Positions 37,457 through 43,954 of a stretch of 60,395 nt of DNA are shown one piece after another. The DNA lies in IMG/VR virus record IMGVR_UViG_3300025647_000037, positions 1-60,395 of that record; one strand, given 5' to 3'. Each line of letters starts with the position of its first letter. Within the stretch, counting starts at the first letter, position 1. A program made the position numbers and the translations under genes. This DNA is from a virus. The notes beneath the pieces were generated by a model. It ran no database searches. It saw nothing but the letters and a program-made list of their open reading frames with translations, and was not told the origin of the DNA.

Positions 37457-37624
37457 CAACAAGAGAGCGCAGTCGGTGCGTACGTCCATAGATTGCATGA
37501 CCACTCAGGTCGGACGGCAGTTGTGTTCGAATCCCAACCTCTCTCTACTGCAAAGGGTGGTATCTTTGTGGGTTATTGTGTGTGGGGGATAAGGGGGTTC
37601 GCCATCTTGGCGGCCCCCTTTCTT
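37457..37624 (+). ncRNA. Candidate structured small RNA with tRNA-like fold
   Basis: About 165 bases without a credible reading frame, framed by its own promoter and terminator. The 5' part folds like a degenerate tRNA: AGAGAG (37462-37467) pairs with CTCTCT (37539-37544). GCGC-AGTCGGT-GCGT (37467-37481) resembles a D arm, CGTCC (37483-37487) pairs with GGACG (37512-37516), and TTGTG-TTCGAAT-CCCAA (37521-37537) is a T-arm with the canonical loop but one mismatch. The anticodon position is replaced by a 24-base loop that can itself form GACC-ACTCA-GGTC, and the linker between acceptor and D arm is missing, so it should not charge as a normal tRNA. A second hairpin, CAAAG/CTTTG, lies at 37551-37568. 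Class unknown. Confidence 0.45.
37591..37624 (+). terminator. Strong terminator
   Basis: AAGGGGG (37591-37597) pairs with CCCCCTT, with an inner CGCC-ATCTT-GGCG stem, followed by TTTCTT. It closes the lysis operon and the candidate small RNA and isolates the following secretion cassette. Confidence 0.85.
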
Positions 37625-37652
37625 ATGTAAATACCTCATCCAGAGATAGTGG

Positions 37653-37660
37653 TATCTTTG
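37653..37660 (+). promoter_or_regulatory. Leaderless-type -7 element (TATCTTTG, 4 nt before ATG)
   Basis: TATCTTTG ends 4 bases before ATG 37665 of the M43 protease gene. It lies 28 bases after a strong terminator, so the cassette must have its own promoter. A TTG at -33 is not seen. Confidence 0.65.
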
Positions 37661-37664
37661 GTGT

Positions 37665-39581
37665 ATGAAATATTTCTTGTTTGTATTAACCATCTTATCA
37701 AGTCTCTTGGGCGTTGCTCAAGAGTGTGTAGTCATTAGACCTGAGGTAAAAACCATGGGTCTTTCTAATAGGGTCGAGGTCAATCTTGACGATGTCGAGG
37801 CTGTTACTCTGCCCATCGTGTTCCACATTATGCACACTGGTCAGGCGATCGGAGAGGGTGCAAATATTACTGATGAGCAGATCATAGAGATGCTCGGTCA
37901 AGCTAACGAGATGTTCCGAAAGGTTCCTGGGTCTGTTGGTGATGGGGAAGGGGTGGACACAAAGATTGATTTCTGTATAGCGCAACGTGATCCCGACGGG
38001 AACCCTACTACAGGGGTTACTCGTCACGACCTATCTGGTATTCCAGCATACGTACAGGATGGGGTGGCTACAAATAGTTTGCAGTCAGGGATGGACGATT
38101 TGCAGATGAAGGAGATTGCTTGCTGGGATGTAGATAGGTACGTCAACATTTATGTCGTGACGGAGATTGGAGGCAACAACGGAGGCGGTGGCATCCAAGG
38201 GTACGCTTACCTTGGGCCAACCAACGACTGTCGTGACGGGGTGGTCATGCTTTCGAATAAGATGGTTGTGTCTACGTTCAACCTTGGGAAGACATTCGTT
38301 CATGAACTGGGTCACTACCTGACCATCGATCACACCTTCGCCAACACCCTGTCATGTACTCAGGAGACCAACTGCGAGACCCAGGGTGATAAGATTTGCG
38401 ACACTCCTCCGACATCAACAAACTACTTCTGTAGTCAGCCCGCTTGCCCCGATGCCATCACAGAGAATTACATGGATTACACTGGAGAGCAGTGCAGAAA
38501 CATGTACACTACTGGTCAGGCAGAGCGTATGCATGAGTGTTTGTTGGATGGGAGGTATGACCTGTGGAACAACAACTTCGCATGCGTTCCACCTGTTGAC
38601 TACGATGCTGCTGTATCCAACGTGGAGTACAACACGCCATTCTGCCTGCCTGATCAGGACGTGACGGTGACAGTGACTGGTGTTGGTCCAGCCACCATCC
38701 CATCGGCAACAGTTATTCTAGAGGCAGGGGGTGTTTCGTACGAGTACATGCTTCATGACATAGCATACGGACAGACTTATGAAGCTTTGTTCGAGGGAGT
38801 TACACTGCAAGGAGATTTCTCTGTGACTCTGTTTTCAAACGATGACGAATACGCAGGCAACGACACGGCTTACGGTAGCGTCGTCTACGAACCAGGAGCC
38901 TTGTGGGAGATGGAGTTCACTAGCGATTTCTTCGCAGCAGAAACAGAGTGGGTGTTGCTTCCGCAGGATGATAAGACTCCTGTCATTGAGGATGGTCCAT
39001 GGCCATCAGGGATCACTACAAGGAGCTACGAGACGTGTGTCCCTAACGGTTGCTACAACTTCATCATATATGACGCTGGTGGGGATGGTATTCCTTACGG
39101 AGGAGAGGTGCTTATGTGGGTCAATGGGGAGCCACTGTCTGTCGACGTCTCTGGAGACTGGAGTGAATTTGTGTTTGAGTTCTGCGTAGAGACAGAAGCT
39201 ACAAACACTTGTCCAGCTGACTTTGACAACGATGGTGTAGTAGGTGTAGAGGACGTGGCTCTGCTCATCAACAGCTACAACTGTCAGGGATCCTGCCAAG
39301 CAGACCTTGACGGCAATGGTGTGGTTAACGTCCTTGACTTGTTGGAGTTCTTGGTGTACTTCGGGCAGTCAGACTGCATCGTAACGTCAGAGGCAAGCTT
39401 TCAGGTCTCGGAGATTACAGAGGTAGCTGACCAAGTGATTGACCACAATAGCCAGAGTTATGGTCCGCCAGTCTACTACGACATGTCTGGAAGGATAGTG
39501 CCTGGACCAATAGAGGGTTTGGCACCTGGTATTTACATTCAGCTTTTGAACAAGAAGGCTAAGAAAATATTCGTTCAATGA
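37665..39581 (+). CDS. Secreted M43 (pappalysin/cytophagalysin-type) metalloprotease with dockerin-like repeats and T9SS type A signal
   Basis: Encodes 638 residues. Signal peptide at 1-18 (KYFLFVLTILSSLLGVAQ). The peptidase domain (about 45-310) carries zinc motif HELGHYLTIDH at 213-223 (T replaces the usual Gly) and Met-turn NYMDY at 268-272; many paired cysteines suit an extracytoplasmic enzyme. A beta-sandwich region at 320-510 follows. Two dockerin-like calcium loops are at about 516-541 (DFDNDGVVGVEDVALLINS) and 545-572 (DLDGNGVVNVLDLLEFLVYF). The last 35 residues (YYDMSGRIVPGPIEGLAPGI and a KKIFVQ end) look like a type A T9SS sorting domain. It is a host-style exported protease carried by a phage, probably acting at or outside the infected cell surface. 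Overlaps the next gene by ATGA. Confidence 0.85.
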   Translation: MKYFLFVLTILSSLLGVAQECVVIRPEVKTMGLSNRVEVNLDDVEAVTLPIVFHIMHTGQAIGEGANITDEQIIEMLGQANEMFRKVPGSVGDGEGVDTKIDFCIAQRDPDGNPTTGVTRHDLSGIPAYVQDGVATNSLQSGMDDLQMKEIACWDVDRYVNIYVVTEIGGNNGGGGIQGYAYLGPTNDCRDGVVMLSNKMVVSTFNLGKTFVHELGHYLTIDHTFANTLSCTQETNCETQGDKICDTPPTSTNYFCSQPACPDAITENYMDYTGEQCRNMYTTGQAERMHECLLDGRYDLWNNNFACVPPVDYDAAVSNVEYNTPFCLPDQDVTVTVTGVGPATIPSATVILEAGGVSYEYMLHDIAYGQTYEALFEGVTLQGDFSVTLFSNDDEYAGNDTAYGSVVYEPGALWEMEFTSDFFAAETEWVLLPQDDKTPVIEDGPWPSGITTRSYETCVPNGCYNFIIYDAGGDGIPYGGEVLMWVNGEPLSVDVSGDWSEFVFEFCVETEATNTCPADFDNDGVVGVEDVALLINSYNCQGSCQADLDGNGVVNVLDLLEFLVYFGQSDCIVTSEASFQVSEITEVADQVIDHNSQSYGPPVYYDMSGRIVPGPIEGLAPGIYIQLLNKKAKKIFVQ

Positions 39582-40726
39582 AGAAACTCATCTGGTTCCT
39601 GATCCCACTAATGTCTTGGGGTCAGTGCGACATGGAGATCATAGGCTTTAACCCGATCTCTACTGACATCACCATAGGTATTAACGGCGGGTACTGTGGA
39701 ACACAGACAGACAGTATCGGCGAGTTCATCCTGGCGATGAGCTTCAATCCACCTGTTGATCCATCACCATTTCAGTGTCTGCAGGATGGCACCGAATGGG
39801 CCTTCCTTCTGTACCCACTCAACTTCCCTGGGTTCGACATCGGAGAGGGCGCTGATAACATTCTACAATCAGGTGATACAATCACCTTTAACATACTGGA
39901 AGACACTGAGTTAGCTGGCAGCGGTACCCTCATGTGCTGGCAGAATGCAATGCAGATAGGATCGTACTTCGAGGAGTGCATCATCCTCACTATCTGGCAG
40001 ATCAATGACAGTGAGACTCTGCTCGGTGGGCCTGGTCTTGGAGGCTTCCCATACCCAGACACTGACGTCACCAACAACTGGATTCAGTTCTCACTTTCTG
40101 GATCATGCAACCCACCACCGCCACCGATCGTTTATGGATGCGTCGATCCAAGTGCTTACAACTACAACGAGTTCGCCACAGTCAGCGACGGTAGCTGTGA
40201 GTATGCAGGATGCACCGACCCAGAGGCAAACAACTACGACGAGATCGCCACCATTGACGATGGAAGCTGTTCGTATGGTGGGTGTACAAACCCGCAGGCC
40301 TACAACTACGATCCACAAGCCACCGTGGACGACGGGAGCTGTATCTACCAAGGGTGCCTGGATCCAGTCGCCTTGAACTACTGTGAAGATTGTGACGTAG
40401 AGGGTGAGTGCATCTATGGCCCCGCAGACCCCTACTGCAACGATCCATGCATCAAGGTTCCTAACACCTTTAGTCCTAATGGCGACTTTGTCAACGACTA
40501 CTGGCAACCGATTACACTCAGTGAGTGCTGGCTTGAGTGGGAGTGCCGAGTGTACAACAGGTGGGGTGAGACAATCTGGTGGAGCGTAGAGCCTAACGAC
40601 AAGTGGCTGGGTAACAGGCTCGACACATACGTTGCTGATGGAGTGTATGTCTGGACCATCAAGGCCACCTCGCTTGAGTCAAGGAAGGTTGTCGACATGG
40701 CTGGACATGTGACTATCTTTAGATAA
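39578..40726 (+). CDS. Secreted repeat protein with gliding-motility C-terminal (T9SS type B) domain
   Basis: Encodes 382 residues. Signal peptide at about 1-16 (KKLIWFLIPLMSWGQ). Residues 17-180 are a beta domain with cysteines. At 187-275 come four 24-residue Cys repeats of the GCxDPxAxNYxxxATxxDGSC type, common in Bacteroidota surface proteins. From residue 294, VPNTFSPNGDFVNDYWQPI, then YNRWGETIWW and DGVYVWTIKA give a CHU_C/gliding-motility-associated C-terminal domain, the type B T9SS signal, usually leading to surface attachment or release. It is coupled to the protease gene and closed by a terminator. Likely a cell-surface adhesin or decoy, or a partner of the protease. Confidence 0.85.
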   Translation: MKKLIWFLIPLMSWGQCDMEIIGFNPISTDITIGINGGYCGTQTDSIGEFILAMSFNPPVDPSPFQCLQDGTEWAFLLYPLNFPGFDIGEGADNILQSGDTITFNILEDTELAGSGTLMCWQNAMQIGSYFEECIILTIWQINDSETLLGGPGLGGFPYPDTDVTNNWIQFSLSGSCNPPPPPIVYGCVDPSAYNYNEFATVSDGSCEYAGCTDPEANNYDEIATIDDGSCSYGGCTNPQAYNYDPQATVDDGSCIYQGCLDPVALNYCEDCDVEGECIYGPADPYCNDPCIKVPNTFSPNGDFVNDYWQPITLSECWLEWECRVYNRWGETIWWSVEPNDKWLGNRLDTYVADGVYVWTIKATSLESRKVVDMAGHVTIFR

Positions 40727-40730
40727 AGAA

Positions 40731-40748
40731 AGGGGGCCGAAGCCCCCT
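40731..40748. terminator. Terminator between converging operons
   Basis: Perfect 7-bp stem AGGGGGC / GCCCCCT with a CGAA loop, 4 bases after the stop of the rightward cassette. The T-run is weak on the + strand (CTCAG); on the - strand the stem is followed by TTTCTTTA, so it could also end leftward transcription that has passed the reductase gene. Confidence 0.75.
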
Positions 40749-40834
40749 CTCAGTAGCGAAGTTCCACAGCTACTATCCCTGTGTAACGGTGCCAAGATAA
40801 TACATCTGAGACACCCAGCATTGATCCATCCTCT

Positions 40835-42727
40835 TCATCGAACTGGACATGCCCCCGTGTCACAATCCAAGATCTCAACATCGTCCATGCTGATCTGACT
40901 CAGAGCGGTGATCGGCTTAACCTTTGCTGACATCTCCAGGTACTGCTCCTTGGTGATCTCCTCCATCGGGGCCTGGTCAAAACCATGATCGTTGTGAAGC
41001 AAGAAGCTGACACTCTTTACGTTAGAGTAGTTTAGATCAAGCCAAGCTTTAATCGCATCGAGCTCTTCCTTTCTGTAGTAGATAGTTACAGACACGGAGT
41101 TGTCAGACCACTCAGCCTGCAGCCTGCGGATCACGTTGAGCTGATCTACAGCGGTCATGTCGTTGGCAAACATGGTGTCCTCAGGGAATGAACACGGGAA
41201 GCTTACCACAACAGTGGAGTGATCCTCGGTTCCATCGAAGTTTCGTACGTACTCTACGTGATACCCATTGTCTCGGCACACGCTGACCAGCTCACTATCT
41301 GTAGCCATTCGGATTCGTCGAATGTAGTAAGGTCCGTACCCTGGATGTGCTCCTGGTGTAACGCCAGCAAGTAGAGACAGCGTTCCACTGGGCTTGACTG
41401 TTGTAAGCTTAATAGAGTTAGGAAATCCACAGAGAAGTGAGTACTCTTTGTCATAGGCTCGAAGGTATGAATAAACAGAAGACAGCCACCCCTGTTGCTC
41501 AGGAGAAGCCTGAAGGTATCCAGTCACGCCGATACCCATGCGCATGTTCTTGTGCACAATATCCTCCGTCTCCTTGACAGCACACTTGATTGCTAGGCTG
41601 TGCTTGTTGATTCGATAGAGGTACCGTGCTACCTTCTTCAGCTCGTCCTCGGACTCGATGTTAGGTAGATAGATTTCAGCCAAGCAGCACGTCTCAAATG
41701 GAGCGAGAGACTGCTCAGCACATGGGTTGTACCCCATGACATCTGGATCTGGGTACTCTGTCTCACCAGTCCTCCCCATGCGACGAGATGATTCGAGATT
41801 GATCAAGCCATAAGGCTCACCATTCCCCTTGTACCCCTCCCAGAACTCATCAGGCAACAGACTCACGTCATCACACACGACAGAGTTGTTGGACATAGCT
41901 CTCCAGTTAGGGATACCACCAAGATCCCAACGCTTGGCCCGCAAGTATTCGATGTCGTCGTGATCACCGAGTGCGATCTGAGCCGATCTGCGTACGTTAC
42001 CAGCCACCACGATCTTGCCGATGATGTTCATGATGTCGAGGCAGTCGATAGGACGAAGGCGCTTCCCACTACGCTCGTTGAGGATGCGGTTGATCTCCTG
42101 CATACCCCAGATCAAATCGTTAGGTCCACTTGCAGTACCACCAAACCCCTTGATCGGAGATCCAGCTGGACGAACAAGCGATGTGTCATAGGTGAATCCC
42201 TCGCCTGTAAAAAAGCTAGCCTCAAGGACACGCTTCAACAGCTCAGTCCATCCCTCTCTTGAGTCGGGTACAATGAAGTCAGCACCGTGATCATCGACAT
42301 GCTGCACCTTGACCTTGCGCTTAACCTTGGGGAGCTGGTACACATGCTCTCGTTGGATGTTGTAACCAACGCCACTGCCAAGCATGAGCATCTCAAATGC
42401 CCATGTGAACGGTCTGATTGGTTGGTCAACAACTGTGAACGCACAGTTCTGAAGGGATGGCAGTCCGAGCCTGTCCACCGTCTTGGTGCCAAGCTGCCAG
42501 AGGAATCGGCCAGCCACCGTACCCTTCAGGTTCATCATGATGTCCTTTACATCTGCTTGTTCTTGTGGTGTGAAGTCACACCCAAGTTGTTTGTTGCAGG
42601 CCTCGACGACCCGATCAACTGTCTCCTCCCACTCCTCGGTTCTGCCCTTAGTTGGGCGTGAGTAGGTTCTTTTGAAGGTGGCGTAGCCGACCTCTCCCCA
42701 GGGGATGTCCTCTGGACGATAGTTCAT
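40835..42727 (-). CDS. nrdJ: Monomeric class II (adenosylcobalamin-dependent) ribonucleotide reductase
   Basis: Encodes 630 residues, shorter than the 739 of the Lactobacillus enzyme. It reduces ribonucleoside triphosphates to deoxy forms using a cobalamin-generated thiyl radical and no second subunit. Visible residues: C95 in LQNCAF; N334-P-C336-A-E338 (thiyl cysteine and acid); C347 in FETCCLAE, 11 residues after the radical cysteine as in the family, forming the redox pair with C95; and a C-terminal CDTGACPVR shuttle pair. It supplies dNTPs to the replication genes upstream on the same strand. No cobalamin riboswitch or B12 synthesis gene is seen, so cofactor must come from the host. A candidate promoter lies near 42766. 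Confidence 0.92.
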   Translation of the reverse strand: MNYRPEDIPWGEVGYATFKRTYSRPTKGRTEEWEETVDRVVEACNKQLGCDFTPQEQADVKDIMMNLKGTVAGRFLWQLGTKTVDRLGLPSLQNCAFTVVDQPIRPFTWAFEMLMLGSGVGYNIQREHVYQLPKVKRKVKVQHVDDHGADFIVPDSREGWTELLKRVLEASFFTGEGFTYDTSLVRPAGSPIKGFGGTASGPNDLIWGMQEINRILNERSGKRLRPIDCLDIMNIIGKIVVAGNVRRSAQIALGDHDDIEYLRAKRWDLGGIPNWRAMSNNSVVCDDVSLLPDEFWEGYKGNGEPYGLINLESSRRMGRTGETEYPDPDVMGYNPCAEQSLAPFETCCLAEIYLPNIESEDELKKVARYLYRINKHSLAIKCAVKETEDIVHKNMRMGIGVTGYLQASPEQQGWLSSVYSYLRAYDKEYSLLCGFPNSIKLTTVKPSGTLSLLAGVTPGAHPGYGPYYIRRIRMATDSELVSVCRDNGYHVEYVRNFDGTEDHSTVVVSFPCSFPEDTMFANDMTAVDQLNVIRRLQAEWSDNSVSVTIYYRKEELDAIKAWLDLNYSNVKSVSFLLHNDHGFDQAPMEEITKEQYLEMSAKVKPITALSQISMDDVEILDCDTGACPVR

Positions 42728-42765
42728 GTTTTGTTACGTTTCGGATTAGAAAAAAAGGACTCCGA

Positions 42766-42773
42766 AGATACTC
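42766..42773 (-). promoter_or_regulatory. Weak candidate -7 element for nrdJ
   Basis: On the - strand TATCTTCG (one mismatch to TAnnTTTG) ends 38 bases before the nrdJ ATG. The gap also contains TTCGGA...TCCGAA (42742-42768), a 6-bp inverted repeat around an A-rich (T-rich on - strand) loop. Confidence 0.3.
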
Positions 42774-43272
42774 AATAATTCCTCTCGTATCTCCAGACGC
42801 GGTACGATTCCAACTGCTTGATATCCTTGAGATTAACTTTCGTTATCTCATCAAGCCTGTCTTTCCTCGTGTATCTCTTGAGGTATGCATCGGTCTTGTT
42901 GGACACCTTCTCGTCGGAGACCTTGTCCTCACACCAAGTGCATAGCTCATCTCTGTTTACTATGCAGAAGCCACCCTCTTCTGGCATGTCAAAGGCGATG
43001 ATCGTTGCACCACCATACATCCATCCAGGTTTGCCCTGCACATTCTTAAACTCACACCAAATCTCATTGGGCATGTTGTTGCCTTTGACATCAACTCCCC
43101 ACTTAGTTCCGTTGTCTTCGACGGCTAGCCAGTAGTCCACGTGGTCGTGTATATCCTCCCTCGGATTGGACTTCCTAACCTTCAAGCCAAGCCTCTCAGC
43201 TGCCTTGACGAACCTAGCCTCAGACATCCTCCCAATGCTAAAGCTTCTTGATCTCCTAGCCTTGTTAACCAC
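42772..43272 (-). CDS. PD-(D/E)XK nuclease-like protein
   Basis: Encodes 166 residues. After a basic start comes RMSEARFVKAAERLGLKVRK, a helix with E19, then HVDYWLA (D46) and WGVDVKGNN (D61, K63). The order Glu-Asp-(D)xK over about 45 residues is the core of the restriction-endonuclease fold. Two later Cys (WCEFKN, LCTWCED) are present. It could be a recombination or host-DNA-degrading nuclease or a nick-repair enzyme. Overlaps the next upstream gene by 8 bases within the replication operon. Exact activity unknown. Confidence 0.62.
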   Translation of the reverse strand: MVNKARRSRSFSIGRMSEARFVKAAERLGLKVRKSNPREDIHDHVDYWLAVEDNGTKWGVDVKGNNMPNEIWCEFKNVQGKPGWMYGGATIIAFDMPEEGGFCIVNRDELCTWCEDKVSDEKVSNKTDAYLKRYTRKDRLDEITKVNLKDIKQLESYRVWRYERNY

Positions 43273-43489
43273 GGGAGTCTGAGAACTCTAGCGCCATGTC
43301 AATGATCATTTGGATCTCGCTTATCACGCGAGCCTTCAGGACTGACGACTTCTTAATCACATCATCGACATCATCAACAGCATCGCCGTTGGAGTCGTGT
43401 ATGTCCTCGTAGAAGTCTGTCACTGCGTCGTGCATCATTAACGTACACATAGAGAACGCATCGCTCAGTTTAGATTTCTCCATCTTCAA
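43265..43489 (-). CDS. Small acidic protein of unknown function
   Basis: Encodes 74 residues, acidic and helical, no recognisable motif (DSNGDAVDDVDDVIKKSS in the middle). It lies between two nuclease genes and overlaps both by 8-20 bases, suggesting it is co-translated and perhaps modulates one of them. Confidence 0.58.
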   Translation of the reverse strand: MKMEKSKLSDAFSMCTLMMHDAVTDFYEDIHDSNGDAVDDVDDVIKKSSVLKARVISEIQMIIDMALEFSDSRG

Positions 43490-43919
43490 TTGATTTAAGT
43501 ATTTCCTGGATCGCTTGATCCACTTGTTGACTGTTCTTCGCTAAAAATACAATGGAGTTGGACTTGCTTGATGTCAAATGCCTGAGAAAAAGTTTCCACC
43601 TCATCGGAAAGTCATGATGCGATGGAAGATATCCCTTGGTTTCGATGATCCAGTTGTGATCCTTACCCATGAAGTCTGGGGTGTACGTGATGGGGAGTAC
43701 GACAGAGTCAGATCTATCTGACATCGTCTTCCCCTTCGCTGTCATCTTAAAGTACTTGTTCGGGAACCTGAACCTCTCAACCAATTCAAAAGTCTTTTCC
43801 TCGTAGGCAAAAGCTAGGCCGAATTGTTTCAGTTGGTCAGCGCAATACTTTTCAATACCGCTCTTGTACTTACCCAGATGTTTTTTGCGAGAACGCTTGC
43901 GTGTTGCTTTCTTTCTCAC
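43470..43919 (-). CDS. T7 endonuclease I-like Holliday junction resolvase
   Basis: Encodes 149 residues from a GTG start that lies 4 bases from a -7 element. The basic N-terminus is followed by KSGIEKYCADQL (E23), then ITYTPDF (D82) and WIIETKGY (E93, K95). T7 endonuclease I uses E20, D55, E65 and K67 in the same order, with the identical YTPDF...ETKG phrase. It resolves branched DNA before packaging and may degrade host DNA. The spacing between E and D is longer than in T7 because of an insertion at about 45-75. Confidence 0.8.
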   Translation of the reverse strand: MRKKATRKRSRKKHLGKYKSGIEKYCADQLKQFGLAFAYEEKTFELVERFRFPNKYFKMTAKGKTMSDRSDSVVLPITYTPDFMGKDHNWIIETKGYLPSHHDFPMRWKLFLRHLTSSKSNSIVFLAKNSQQVDQAIQEILKSIEDGEI

Positions 43920-43923
43920 CTAG

Positions 43924-43954
43924 CAAAGTTAGTTACCAGACCTTAGAAAATCAA
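43924..43954 (-). promoter_or_regulatory. Promoter (TTG-N20-TAACTTTG), leaderless-type, for the resolvase gene
   Basis: On the - strand TTG (43954-43952), 20 bases, then TAACTTTG (43931-43924), ending 4 bases before the GTG start at 43919. Both elements and spacing fit the Bacteroidota consensus. It lies at the 3' end of the helicase gene and would give the resolvase, nuclease and perhaps nrdJ a second, internal promoter. Confidence 0.6.

Noticed and set aside
37462-37545. Canonical tRNA gene
   Set aside because: The T-loop is right but there is no 7-base anticodon loop with U33, the acceptor and D arms share bases, and the T stem has a mismatch. Kept only as a tRNA-like part of a candidate small RNA.
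37561-37568. TATCTTTG as a separate promoter within the small RNA
   Set aside because: It forms the 3' arm of a CAAAG/CTTTG hairpin, leads straight into a terminator and has no -33 TTG at the right distance.
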